Under the pieces are notes generated by a model. That model worked only from the letters and a program-made list of their open reading frames with translations. It was not told the DNA's origin and did no database searches. The position numbers and the translations under genes were made by a program. A DNA stretch of 64,000 bases from Panulirus ornatus (lineage: Eukaryota > Arthropoda > Malacostraca > Decapoda > Palinuridae). The stretch covers positions 21,772,278-21,836,277 of the forward strand of contig NC_092289.1 of assembly GCF_036320965.1 (NCBI RefSeq), in the 5' to 3' direction. Positions 50,701-57,900 of the stretch are shown piece by piece. Within the stretch, counting starts at the first letter, position 1. The number at the start of each line of letters is the position of its first letter.

Positions 50701-51179
50701 CATGAAAAATATGAAGAATGCATATCTACAGGTGATCATGGTTGCACAAAAACTGAGTGGAATAACCTGGCTAACACTGATGAAGCATAGCAAGAATGCA
50801 CTGACATAAGGAAGGCAGCTTTTATAAACTACAATCAAGTAAAAAATCTCACAGTGAGACATACTGCAAATCTTTTATTCTTATCATCTATTCTCACAGA
50901 CCACTGTTTGCCATAGCATACACACTATGACATATGTTAGCATGGCATATCATACTTAAGAGACATGTCACAATTCAGAACAAACTAATTATCTTACTAA
51001 CCTTGCTTAAGGACAGCATCCCTTTGCTTCTGATCTGTGACTTTGTCTTTGACTTCTGAGCATGCATTTTCCTTAAATGGGTTGGGTGATGGGGATTGGG
51101 CTCTAAAGTACTGGAGACCCTTAATGACAAGAGCAATGATCACTACCACTGCTACTAATGGCAAAGAAATTAAACCCAT
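25257..51179 (-). CDS. RETSAT: Retinol saturase (all-trans-retinol 13,14-reductase) homologue, complete, 13 coding exons
   Basis: FAD-dependent enzyme of the phytoene-desaturase/CrtI-like family; vertebrate RetSat saturates the 13-14 bond of all-trans-retinol in the ER membrane. Coding exons (minus): 51179-51002, 48449-48319, 46441-46297, 45817-45685, 44233-44071, 43014-42894, 41002-40908, 39435-39330, 36253-36060, 35587-35473, 32736-32576, 28843-28693, 25417-25257. They sum to 1854 nt (617 aa plus stop; vertebrate RetSat is about 610), and every junction is GT-AG and phase-consistent. Residues 3-23 form a membrane anchor; the dinucleotide-binding [10 protein letters not shown] is at 74-83. 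[38 protein letters not shown], and the C-terminal FAD motif [12 protein letters not shown] (566-577) follow. Introns hold many retroelements. The substrate in this organism is not shown by sequence; carotenoid or retinoid use is inference. Confidence 0.95.
25418..27179. other. RetSat last intron, left part
   Basis: No gene. Two local direct duplications: about 46 bp at 25828-25873 and 25950-25996 ('attcacaccaccacctta'), and about 58 bp at 27030-27088 and 27102-27158 ('tacagacaaacctgttctta'). Confidence 0.55.
27180..27466 (-). mobile_element. SINE-like repeat copy 4 (minus), abutting (TA)n
   Basis: Reverse copy from 'gccatttcctgtgttagcaa' (tail side, 27190) to 'ctttctcccctatcccaggg' (head side, 27385-27403), then (TA)n at 27406-27466. 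Nearly full length. Confidence 0.8.
27500..27945 (-). mobile_element. RTE-like LINE, 3'-UTR only (severely 5'-truncated)
   Basis: Tail 'ttgctgtctcccgcgttagt' near 27506, TATG-rich part, hairpin-bearing part (27710-27775), 'cactcagtctctagctgtca', and an end at 'gtatactacatcgttccact' that corresponds to the last RT codons. Confidence 0.85.
27946..28145 (+). repeat. About 200-bp element with a perfect 17-bp terminal hairpin
   Basis: Perfect arms 'atatacatcgaagagac' (27948-27964) and 'gtctcttcgatgtatat' (27981-27997) with a 16-nt loop. About 145 bp of distinct sequence follows, ending 'aattgtaatcctttccaa' before a (TA)n. Not related to the LINE or the SINE-like family; no frame. Confidence 0.6.
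28161..28278 (-). mobile_element. SINE-like repeat copy 5, 5'-truncated
   Basis: T-run, 'catactattcgccatttccc', 'gaggtagcgttaagaacaga', to 'ccttcttttggaaaatt'. Confidence 0.8.
28330..28462 (-). mobile_element. SINE-like repeat copy 6, 5'-truncated
   Basis: Second direct copy about 165 bp away, with the same truncation point ('ccttcttttggagaat') next to an internal A run (28450-28474). Confidence 0.8.
28693..28843 (-). CDS. RETSAT: RetSat exon 13
   Basis: 151 nt, phase 0 to 1. Encodes [20 protein letters not shown], then [15 protein letters not shown] and LRPQTDIPG. Confidence 0.95.
29447..29526. repeat. Short tandem duplication (about 40 bp)
   Basis: 'tttctatggtcaagtagatg' and 'tttctatggtcgagtagata' are each followed by 'catatgcccactaaattt'-like sequence. 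Confidence 0.7.
29862..32475. repeat. Complex intronic duplication (unit about 1.5 kb, order A-B-C / B-D / A-B-C-D)
   Basis: Block B ('attcagattattaaaaa' to 'agcatattctatgaaaa') occurs at 30088-30443, 30786-31141 and 31598-31950. Block A ('ggcagcaatgattgttaagc') is at 29866 and 31369. Block C ('atatcacatcaacattcctg') follows B at 30450 and 31955. Block D ('tggtccctggaatatatgat') is at 31190 and 32300. Copies are nearly identical. It lies in the RetSat intron between exons 12 and 13. Confidence 0.9.
32576..32736 (-). CDS. RETSAT: RetSat exon 12
   Basis: 161 nt, phase 1 to 0. Encodes [20 protein letters not shown] and the block ending [10 protein letters not shown]. Confidence 0.95.
32737..34560. 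other. RetSat intron between exons 11 and 12, left part, nothing recognised
   Basis: No element recognised except an A run at 34009-34022. Confidence 0.5.
34577..34940 (+). mobile_element. Degenerate CR1-like RT fragment (motifs C and downstream)
   Basis: Reads [20 protein letters not shown], then NIYVDEATV (decayed FADDxK box). After a stop, [18 protein letters not shown] resembles the family C-terminal 'RVVxxWNxLxxxVVxA' block. Confidence 0.75.
35473..35587 (-). CDS. RETSAT: RetSat exon 11
   Basis: 115 nt, phase 0 to 1. Encodes [20 protein letters not shown], then [19 protein letters not shown]. Confidence 0.95.
36060..36253 (-). CDS. RETSAT: RetSat exon 10
   Basis: 194 nt, phase 1 to 0. 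Begins [20 protein letters not shown]; includes [19 protein letters not shown] and ends GNDIDK. Confidence 0.95.
36566..36675 (-). mobile_element. RTE-like LINE 3'-UTR fragment, old
   Basis: 'agtgagatagcaataggaac', 'catcctttctctagctgtca' and 'tgtgtaatgcac' in reverse orientation, just left of a plus-strand LINE copy. Confidence 0.6.
36738..38722 (+). mobile_element. RTE-like LINE, longest copy, multiply disabled
   Basis: RT starts further upstream than in other copies: [54 protein letters not shown]. It is broken by TGA (37117-37119), TAG (37381-37383) and further stops or shifts between 37400 and 37740. It then runs through LYGCEAWA-like (here [13 protein letters not shown]) and [19 protein letters not shown] to a full 3' UTR with the decayed hairpin (38445-38510) and the tail near 38690-38715. 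It lies in a RetSat intron, opposite in orientation to the host gene. Confidence 0.9.
38740..38815 (+). mobile_element. RTE-like LINE 3'-UTR scrap
   Basis: 'atagggagctgtggttttgg', 'acatgacagctaaagtct', then (TA)n. Confidence 0.6.
39330..39435 (-). CDS. RETSAT: RetSat exon 9
   Basis: 106 nt, phase 0 to 1. Encodes [20 protein letters not shown], then [16 protein letters not shown]. Confidence 0.95.
40280..40347. repeat. (TG)n microsatellite followed by a G run
   Basis: About 54 bp of TG and a 12-13 base G tract. Confidence 0.95.
40908..41002 (-). CDS. RETSAT: RetSat exon 8 ([15 protein letters not shown])
   Basis: 95 nt, phase 1 to 0. Encodes [20 protein letters not shown], then [12 protein letters not shown]. 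Confidence 0.95.
41110..41170 (+). repeat. Repeat family Q, 5' part only
   Basis: 'tgttccctctgcgaacttcc', 'aagggtgtacccaaggtaaa' and 'agagtctccac' parallel 3755-3815. Confidence 0.45.
41225..41545 (-). mobile_element. Ancient RTE-like RT C-terminal fragment
   Basis: Keeps the family skeleton in reverse: 'cattctttccacatgcctaa' (HxERM region), 'cacaccccctcatttatt' analogue, 'tcatttccacagcctggatt' and 'catgtccacattatgg'. Heavily mutated; frame lost. Confidence 0.55.
41820..42045 (-). mobile_element. SINE-like repeat copy 7, old, near full length
   Basis: 'gccatttcccacacaagtaa', 'ctgttccttcttttggaaag', 'aggatttccagccctctact' and 'tctctcttatccccagg'. Confidence 0.75.
42262..42405 (+). mobile_element. 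SINE-like repeat copy 8, old, opposite orientation to copy 7
   Basis: 'gcttggaaatcctcctctcc', 'aaaagaaggaacagagga' and 'cgtagcactacccagctcac'. Confidence 0.65.
42430..42550 (-). mobile_element. RTE-like LINE 3'-UTR fragment, old
   Basis: 'ttgtgaggtagcatcaggaa' and 'tccaatttctagatgtcatg' match the 3'-UTR skeleton in reverse. Confidence 0.5.
42894..43014 (-). CDS. RETSAT: RetSat exon 7
   Basis: 121 nt, phase 0 to 1. Encodes [20 protein letters not shown] followed by [19 protein letters not shown], a well conserved RetSat block. Confidence 0.93.
43465..43885 (+). mobile_element. Ancient RTE-like RT C-terminus split by a family-P repeat
   Basis: Left part 'aaagtggtctggacacctgg', 'agagaatgagtgaaaag' (WFGHxERMSE); right part from about 43810 ('gctggaggaatgaaggg', 'cagggcctgaacatgcagat'). 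The intervening 43580-43805 is unrelated to the LINE. Confidence 0.65.
43615..43805 (+). repeat. Dispersed repeat family P, copy inside an old LINE
   Basis: 'aaaggcacctgcagccaaag', 'ggtgacttttcacttgcagt' and 'aaccttaagcaagcagag', collinear with 19660-19840. Confidence 0.65.
44071..44233 (-). CDS. RETSAT: RetSat exon 6
   Basis: 163 nt, phase 2 to 0, acceptor 'cctattttttcag', donor gtaggt. Encodes [20 protein letters not shown], a hydrophobic stretch [16 protein letters not shown], and TCKEVVW. Confidence 0.93.
44380..44700 (+). mobile_element. Ancient RTE-like LINE, RT end plus 3' UTR
   Basis: 'gactggggcgtgaacatgca', 'gctgtcaataggctgaacca', 'gcatatgaagcattcggggg', 'cattacacatgacagataaa' and 'gatgccacctcactac'. 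Confidence 0.7.
44750..45090 (+). repeat. Dispersed repeat family P, longest copy
   Basis: 'ggctcctgcagctttacggt', 'ctataatcctttttgtccat' and 'aggcagtaattggtaagcag'. The 'taatcctttttgtccattg' string recurs at 45481-45500. Confidence 0.55.
45085..45370 (-). repeat. Dispersed repeat family Q, copy 2 (inverted)
   Basis: Reverse complement repeats the order of 3895-4040: 'cagaggcttctacccag', 'taatgttccaacctattact', 'cattttgccaaaaggtaagg'. Confidence 0.65.
45400..45580 (+). repeat. Dispersed repeat family P, diverged copy
   Basis: 'gcctcttgaggaagttcctg', 'taatcctttttgtccattga' and 'gcgacatttcatttatggtg'. Confidence 0.5.
45685..45817 (-). CDS. RETSAT: RetSat exon 5, acceptor duplicated 68 bp upstream
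   Basis: 133 nt, phase 1 to 2. Encodes [20 protein letters not shown] and on to PSEAENID. A direct copy of the acceptor and first bases lies at 45857-45886 (see the repeat entry). Confidence 0.93.
45797..45922. repeat. 68-bp tandem duplication spanning a RetSat splice acceptor
   Basis: 'gatatcatattcatcacctg' starts at 45801 and again at 45869; downstream 'agcacctttcaagtgtctag' is also doubled. On the minus strand this places two near-identical acceptors 68 nt apart. Confidence 0.95.
46297..46441 (-). CDS. RETSAT: RetSat exon 4 (AGGCCHTF)
   Basis: 145 nt, phase 0 to 1, acceptor 'gtacaacag', donor gtaagt. Encodes [20 protein letters not shown] and YIGEMNF; continues the FAD-binding domain. 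Confidence 0.95.
47160..47350 (-). mobile_element. Degenerate CR1-like RT fragment
   Basis: Reads [20 protein letters not shown] followed by [10 protein letters not shown], a decayed (Y)INDL...FADDTK block. Confidence 0.75.
47733..47809. repeat. (AAG)n microsatellite
   Basis: About 75 bp of AAG with a few interruptions; the Leu-run frame on the other strand is an artefact. Confidence 0.95.
48090..48250 (+). repeat. Dispersed repeat family P, diverged copy
   Basis: 'aaaggttcctgcaacttcaa' and 'gatgacttttcactttcggc'; sits just downstream of RetSat exon 3 in the intron. Confidence 0.45.
48319..48449 (-). CDS. RETSAT: RetSat exon: FAD/NAD-binding Rossmann motif
   Basis: 131 nt, phase 1 to 0. 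Encodes [20 protein letters not shown] and the following helix to VLVLEQHDQ, the classic GxGxxG with the acidic residue at the end of the second strand. Confidence 0.95.
49220..49500 (-). mobile_element. Jockey-like RT C-terminal fragment (minus)
   Basis: Reads [38 protein letters not shown], matching the HP...PxRNMKxTL pattern of Jockey/I-type RT C-termini and the plus-strand fragment at 49790-49980. Confidence 0.6.
49510..49990 (+). mobile_element. Jockey-like RT C-terminal fragment (plus)
   Basis: Shifted frames read [18 protein letters not shown], then [20 protein letters not shown] and [17 protein letters not shown], a decayed ETxxLPxxxHLxLLSxQF...PRNMK block. Confidence 0.6.
50150..50430 (-). 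mobile_element. Degenerate CR1-like RT fragment
   Basis: Minus-strand pieces read FDKAFCSGM, then [16 protein letters not shown] (SGVPQGSVLGPLLFLI-like), in two frames. Confidence 0.55.
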
Positions 51180-51186
51180 CGTCAAC
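51002..51186 (-). CDS. RETSAT: RetSat exon with start codon
   Basis: Acceptor 'tttgtttacag' precedes 51186; seven noncoding bases, then ATG at 51179-51177. It encodes 59 codons ([20 protein letters not shown], a membrane anchor, then a hydrophilic linker) and ends phase 1 at CAAG|gttagt. The acceptor shows that at least one noncoding exon lies upstream. Confidence 0.9.
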
Positions 51187-52190
51187 CTGTAAACAAATTA
51201 ATAAAGAGTATTTCAATGATTCCACAAAATGATCTAGTAGAACAGGTCCCTATTTATGAAAATATAACAGTAAAACTCATTCAATTGCCCCTCATCCACT
51301 TCAACTGTCTTAAGCTTATAATTCTAGGATAATCATGCAAGTGAACAGCATGTTACCCAAGAAACCATTCTTTTTCAAGTTTGTTAATAACCTCACCCAC
51401 AGTAACTATTCTCATATTCATGATTCACCAAATATTCAACTCACTGGTTAAGGAATAAGCTCACTACTCATACTTCCTGGACTGGGCTGCATATTCTCCA
51501 TCTCTTATGTAGTAATGCATCTTCATTACTATATCAAATCCTTCTAACTTCCTCTCCATTTCCTCCCTAACATCAAACATCTTAACATGAGATGAATTCT
51601 TTGTTTCCTTAACCCTTGTATATTTTTCCAACAATGCCTTGGTTCTCCAGCACTATCATGCAAGAGGCCTAATGTAGGACTGATACCCAGAGTTCTGGAA
51701 CCAACACTGTCTCCTTCACCTTGCCAGAGATGCTATTGTGAGCAATTTTGGCAGAACTGCCTCCTTTAGACCCAAACCAAGTTTACCCTACCTTTCCCCT
51801 AACGCTACAACCACATCTCTGGTTGTAAAGTCTACTCTTGTCCCTTCCTCCTTGCTAACTTATTGTACAAACATGAACTTTATATGTACAGACATTCTAA
51901 AACCGTCTATGAAGGTGAGGGAAGACGAAACTTTAGGAGGAGTGCTTCCTGCAGAACTGCTATTCTAGTTAAACTTTGGCTTGTTACAATCAGAGCCTGA
52001 AATAAATGAAAATGGACTGTTCATGGGTGCTTGTAGGGTTGAACCCTCTGGCCAAATTAAACTCACCTTTCAAGGGTTTCTCATAATCAAAGGAATTTCA
52101 GCATCATGTAAAAGATGGTTTGATGCAAAAACTTTAAGTGTGCAACAAATCCAACACCTTATCTAACGACTAACCAGATTTCCTCCTCTG
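51187..52190. other. Region upstream of the RetSat start exon
   Basis: Intron or 5' flank of RetSat; no exon defined. Short plus-strand frames at 51738-52166 show no family motif. Confidence 0.45.
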
Positions 52191-52199
52191 CCTTTCTCA

Positions 52200-52620
52200 T
52201 TCTAAAAAGGTAGCATGACAGGCAAACAATGTCTTCGTTTGCATACATCCAATCTCTAGCAGCTACATGCAATATACCATAACCATTGCCCACCATCCAC
52301 AAACAAGTTTACTCCATGGTTTATTTTGATAGCTTCAAATGTCCTGATTCAGCACACTGACAGCCTGTTCCACCCTCATACTAAACTGATACAATTCATT
52401 CAATCCAAGAAACACTTCTTGCCCTCCTTAATGCCAAGGTCCAGATACCCTAAACCCTCCTTCACTCCATCTTTCCTCCCGAGGCTTCTCCTTCCCCTTG
52501 CTCCATTCATCTTTGACACACAAGATCCTCTTAGTCACTCTTTATTCACTCGTCCCCTCGATAACAATTACCATTTCCACAGACCCTGGCTCTGACACCT
52601 AAGGCTGATTGTCTTTACTA
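52200..52620 (-). mobile_element. Ancient RTE-like LINE, RT end plus 3' UTR
   Basis: Keeps 'aatctctagcagctacatgc', 'ttactccatggtttattttg', 'gctcctt... atgccaaggtcc' spacing and 'ccttcactccatctttcctc' in reverse of the fresh copies. Confidence 0.65.
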
Positions 52621-53561
52621 CAGAATCATGGATCAGAAACAACAACAGTCCCTGTATAATTCTCGAGGAACTCTTCTCTAGTTGCAAGCTGAAGTATTAG
52701 TTGCAAGCTGAAGTATACACCATCACACACTGTTCCCTCATATCTAAAGTTCCTCACGTCCTTATTTAACTTAATATAATCCTAAATACCCTTTAAGATT
52801 TGCAATAGTCTTCTGTTTATAGCTCTTACATCTACTGTAAGAAAAAAGAAATACTTAAAATCTGACTATCCCCAAAGTTGCAATCAAACTGCTCACGAGA
52901 GACCACTTGTTGCATTATGTTATGCAATATGATGTTCATCTAAATCACTAGCCGCTCCTTAACACCCATCACTATTTCCACAAGAACCTCAGCTGTTCAG
53001 CATCGTCTTCGTTGGTAATGACTTGTTCGAAATGACAATCCTTAATATGTTCTCACACTTGACCAAGATTTTTTTTTCACCATTCTTCTGTGATGTACAA
53101 ATCTAAATGCTAAATGACATGCCATAATATTTGTAGTACTGCATCGATGAATAGATTTGGCAACAATTTTACAATTAAGGTACCCTGTCATACATTATGA
53201 AACTTACGTAGATGAAGAGCACAATCACCTGGATTTTCATGGGTTAATCCCACTTCCGTGTCTTCATCAAGATCTGTTGTTGCCAACTATGAGCTCACTA
53301 GTATCGCCAGCTGGCGAGAAGTGTTCGCCAATAGCATCGCCATCTTCCGTGCCTTGACCACTTTTAATAAATTTTTTTCTTTTCCCCAAGAAATCAATTT
53401 AGATAGATTATTCAAAACTTAGCATATTCTCCATTACGTGTGATACTTACAGGGTAATTGTATAAGATGTAAAATCACAAGCGCTTACCAGTTACACCTA
53501 TCATGATACTCGGAGTGTACAAGAATATAGAAGCATTAGGCTTATACATTCAATATCAGCT

Positions 53562-53562
<1 letters not shown>

Positions 53563-53632
<70 letters not shown>
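53563..53632. repeat. (TA)n microsatellite
   Basis: About 70 bp of TA; a second tract of about 58 bp is at 53777-53834. The 145 bp between them and 53835-54090 show no recognisable gene; long frames crossing here are made by the TA runs. Confidence 0.95.
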
Positions 53633-53634
<2 letters not shown>

Positions 53635-53771
53635 CAGCTGAGGAAAAGAAGTCTTCAAAAACCTCGCCTTTTGGAGGCCAACCTCCTCTCCCTGATTAGT
53701 GTTTCGAAGCCTTAGTAGTGCATGAGCCCCAAGGGTTATGTCAAAAACCCCTTTTACAAAAGTGTCCTGGG

Positions 53772-53837
<66 letters not shown>

Positions 53838-54879
53838 AGTTGTTCCTGGACTTCGCCAGCTTATGGCTACACCGCCGCGAAAGGGCTAATCTTCGATAAT
53901 GCTGAGCCATAGCCAATGAACGGAAAGGAGTACAGGTTGCCAAAGATACTCTTCCCTCAAAATGTCCATTTCCCTGCTCCCAAGGAAAGCACAGCCTCAA
54001 GACTGCAATAGTTCTAATAAAGGAATCTTGCTGGTTGCACTGTAATAACAATATAACCAAACGTTCACTAGTAGCTAACCTCAATGTCTAAAGCTCATTG
54101 CCATGAGCACTATGGTGCCGGCCTTACCTATTCCATCAGTTACCTGGAGCAGTGAATCTGGTGCTGGCCTCTGCGATCAAACTGGCCTTCAAGAGAGAAA
54201 GATAAAGAGATAGATAGGGAGATCTTGGAAGACACCTGGTAGCTGTTAGCATGTATTTGATTTTACAGTGATGAACAACTATGTAAAGATTCAAATTCAA
54301 GAAATTCTATTTTTCAGAATTCGCATGCAGTCAATGAACATGAGTTGGGGGATGTCCACAAAAATAAAAGCGCCCAACTTATAATTTCTGGAGGCCGCCA
54401 ACATGTCATTTTTTTGCTCTCTTTGGCAACACTGCTGATCATGTCCAAGGTGATAAGAATATAAACAAATTAAAATATTTTCAGTTTGAAGAGTATTTTC
54501 AGGGACAGTATTTAGTGAATAAAATGATCAATCAACAAAGCTACACTTGTGTTACTCTATTTTTTTGGATTTTGTTGACATCATCCGAAGCAAGTATTAA
54601 CATTACTGATTTGATTTGTGCTGGTAACTGGCAAGTTCACTGTGCACCCATGCTCATCCTGTGAGCGGTAGCGCAAAAAGAATACAAAGGTCACAAAGGG
54701 TCTTTCTCTGAACCCAGTGAGTTGATATTTCATGGAATGTTACAGTTCATAACATGTATTTCATTACAAATATAATATGTTTCACGTGGTAAATCTTACC
54801 GAAAAAATATTTCAGGTAGCTTGTTATTAACAATGTGTTGACACTTCTTGCAGGGTTTGTTTAGATCTATTCCTAAGTG

Positions 54880-55480
54880 GGCTCTATTTTTTCACATTCT
54901 ATGACATAGTGTCCTAGTATGTGTCCAAATCTTTGACCACAAACTTTACAGTTCACACTATTAACATCTCCAGATAGGCCAAAGCGCCAACAGCACCTAT
55001 AGCCTTAGTCTGGCAGTTACAACAGTACGTAATCTGCTGATCTTATTACTTTCTGCATATGCATGTTTGACTTTACACATTTCACTGTGATGGAAAATGC
55101 TTTTACTTGCGCTTCTCTGAACTCGTCTTCGTGCTTCGAAGAGGTCTGTTAGTTCCCTTCTGAATTACAGTTTTAAGGCCTTTAATTGACAACCCAATTT
55201 TGTTTTCAACATCACCTTTTCTACGGGCAAGTTTGGCTGAAGCATCAGATTTGTCATGCTCACGGAGGCCTATATGAGAGGAAATCCATAACAATTTCAT
55301 TTGAATCCTTTGAGTTATAATGTTTGAATATTTGCCTCTGGCTTCAGAGACCAACATGTTGCATTCTGATCTCAGGATTTCAAGTGCAAGTAGTGAAGAT
55401 AAAGAATCAGAGATAATAAAACTGTCTGTGGCAGCGATTTCTACCTGCTCAAGAGCAGTAAGTACGGTGGACAATTGATT
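54880..55480 (-). mobile_element. I/Jockey-type element: RNase H domain and C-terminal Cys/His tail
   Basis: Minus frame 55474-55103: ALEQVEIAATDSFIISDSLS (RNase H strand with catalytic Asp in SDS), SLLALEILRSE, LLWISSHIGLREHDKSDASA (HxGLxxxDxADxxAK block). Beyond a stop, 55000-54890 reads NCKVCGQRFGHILGHYVI, a CxxC...H...H tail. Only remnants; no RT core seen next to it. Confidence 0.75.
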
Positions 55481-55582
55481 GCTTAACCTTGGCCGTGGTA
55501 TATCATTATCAAGTGGTCAACAATCATTTCAATGCCCATCGTTCCTTTGACAAACTCATTCTCTTCGATAATGATAATAATA

Positions 55583-55590
55583 TTAATACA

Positions 55591-55637
<47 letters not shown>

Positions 55638-55651
55638 TAATAATAATAACG
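55583..55651. repeat. (AAT)n microsatellite
   Basis: AAT repeats with one GAT interruption, giving spurious Asn-run and Tyr-run frames. Confidence 0.95.
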
Positions 55652-55659
55652 TATCTTTT

Positions 55660-56202
55660 TTATCTGCCGATATAAATCAGCCTCTGCTCTTGACGAGGGA
55701 GGTGGGGATGCGAGACATACACATATATTGAACACATAACCTAACAGTTTTATACCAGCAAAATAGCATAAAAAACAACACTGACACCCAGAACAAACCA
55801 CGCCCAAACAATCATGTCCCCAGCTCATTTCCTCGTACAAATATTTCCTTGCTTGTTAATTTAATATTTTCTACCTAATTTCTCCCTTCTTATTCATAGA
55901 CAAGATTCATGTTCTACCTGCTGATTTTGAAAAGAAATAAATATCACAGCAAAGGATCTGCAGTGTCTTGAATTTTGTTCATTTATAGCAACTACGGACG
56001 AACTGATTATAATGCGCTATACCATACGTGCACTCACGGTAATCGTAAGGCTGATGGAGCCTCTGAGGTTATTTTGTCACACATCCTCACATCCATTAAT
56101 GTTAAACCGTCCTCCCAGTATGTTCTTGATGTCTAAGCAGGATATATATTTGGTCTCTCACATCCAACTCCCATACCATCATCATAAAAACTTTAATGAA
56201 AT

Positions 56203-56241
<39 letters not shown>

Positions 56242-57000
56242 TTGTGATGACATGAAAAAGGTCTGCATTCCAAAAAGCTCCTTACATTTCATGCATATCA
56301 TCATAAAACATCAACTTCGCTTGAATAGCTCGTCCCTTCATTCACCTCTTATCTTGTTCTGTTTCTCCAATACCCATTCCCTTTTTTGTTTTTACATTCC
56401 ACTACACTTTCTCCAAGGTTTAAAGTGCTTCTAAAGTCGTACATTTATTCACCTATACATCACATCTTATATTCTACCTCCGAGAGCCGAGGTTAGAAAA
56501 TTAAAATAGTTCGTCTTGAAATTTTGTTGTACTCTTGTTTTCTTTGATATGCTGCTAAAAGGAATATGGGTACGGGTAACTCTTACAAAACATATCTAAT
56601 TCTTATGACCTTTGTTTGACACCATTTTTGCTTTTCTGTGCAATAGACATTCTGCCTCAAACGATTCAACTTTGGCCTATTAAGTCTGCTTGTATAATGA
56701 TCGATACATGAAGCCATTCATGTTGGGTGAAATAAGAAAAAAAAGGTGCCGAAAATAAAGGCTTCGCAAATCGATTAGAAAATTAGTAGCTAGAGTGCTG
56801 TATTCTATAAATTTCAGCTCTGAAGTGATTACGACCGGAAGTGAATGCAGAATGAGAATCAGAATGGAGAAGTTTCATAGCTTGATCCGCCTTGACTCTG
56901 ATATGATAAGCATTAGACCAAGAGGGTTCATACCGCAAATGAAAATATCAAGAGAGGACTTCAACTACTTTATCATTGTCACATAACCTTCACAGGGGCT
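55660..57000. other. AT-rich stretch, nothing recognised
   Basis: Contains only a (CT)n(TA)n tract at 56205-56241. Confidence 0.5.
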
Positions 57001-57022
57001 CCTCCAACTCCTATGTAGTATG

Positions 57023-57023
57023 T

Positions 57024-57071
<48 letters not shown>
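57023..57071. repeat. (CA)n microsatellite
   Basis: Pure CA tract of about 48 bp. Confidence 0.95.
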
Positions 57072-57075
<4 letters not shown>

Positions 57076-57130
57076 ACCAGCCTAAGCCAAGTTCCTGATG
57101 TTACTTCGCTACAGCGGGAAAGGTGAGAAT

Positions 57131-57400
57131 TAGATGAATCCTATGAAGAGGTAGTCAATCCTAAGAAGAGGTAGATAATCCGATGAAGAGGTAGATAATC
57201 CGATGAAGAGGTAGGCAATCCTAAGAAGAGGTAGATAATCCGATGAAGAGGTAGATAATCCTATGAAGAGGTAGATAATCCTATGAAGAGGTAGATAATC
57301 CTATGAAGAGGTAGATAATCCGATGAAGAGGTAGATAATCCTATGAAGAGGTAGATAATACTAAGAAGAGATAGATGATACTATGAAGAAGTAGACAGAA
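57131..57400. repeat. 20-bp minisatellite, about 13 units
   Basis: Consensus 'gtagataatcctatgaagag'; variant positions are mainly 'cct/ccg' and 'atgaag/aagaag'. Units keep exact 20-bp register from 57151 to about 57370. Confidence 0.95.
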
Positions 57401-57727
57401 GAGGTGGATAACGATGATGACAATGCCGAAAGCATATGAAGGGTTCATAATAAGACCACGTCCCTCGGAAAACCATACAGTGAGGTAGCCAGCCATGTAC
57501 GAGCCCGCACCTCACAGTTGGCAGCCCTTACGCCAAGCCTGGCCAGCATGGTAGACACACCGTACCACTGTATGGCTTTACATACTCCTGCGCAGGTAGA
57601 CAATACCAAGAGAACATACGTACATGCCCCAGGAACCATCTCTGTGAATTAAGTGGAAAAATGAACGGAACGAGAGAATTTTAGAGTGGTTGTATAACTA
57701 CGAGGGAGGCAGTATAATTCACCCTGG

Positions 57728-57900
57728 GAGGCCACACCTGGACTCTCTGACACCCGGCTGGCCTCCCAACACTCTCTCAACCCTCTGTGAGGCCACATCT
57801 GGCCCATATGACACCCGGCTGGCCACCCAACGCTAACTGAAGCCTTTGGGAGGCCACCCCTGGCCCATCTGACACCCACCCAACACTCACTCAACAAAGC
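57728..57900. repeat. 61-bp tandem triplication, GC-rich
   Basis: Units begin 'gaggccac' at 57728, 57789 and 57850, each with 'ctggcccat'-like and 'gacacccggctggcc' segments. The minus-strand frame over it (57649-58149) shows no family. Confidence 0.8.

Noticed and set aside
53542..54084. 180-codon minus-strand frame
   Set aside because: Held open mostly by two (TA)n tracts; no domain in the intervening sequence.
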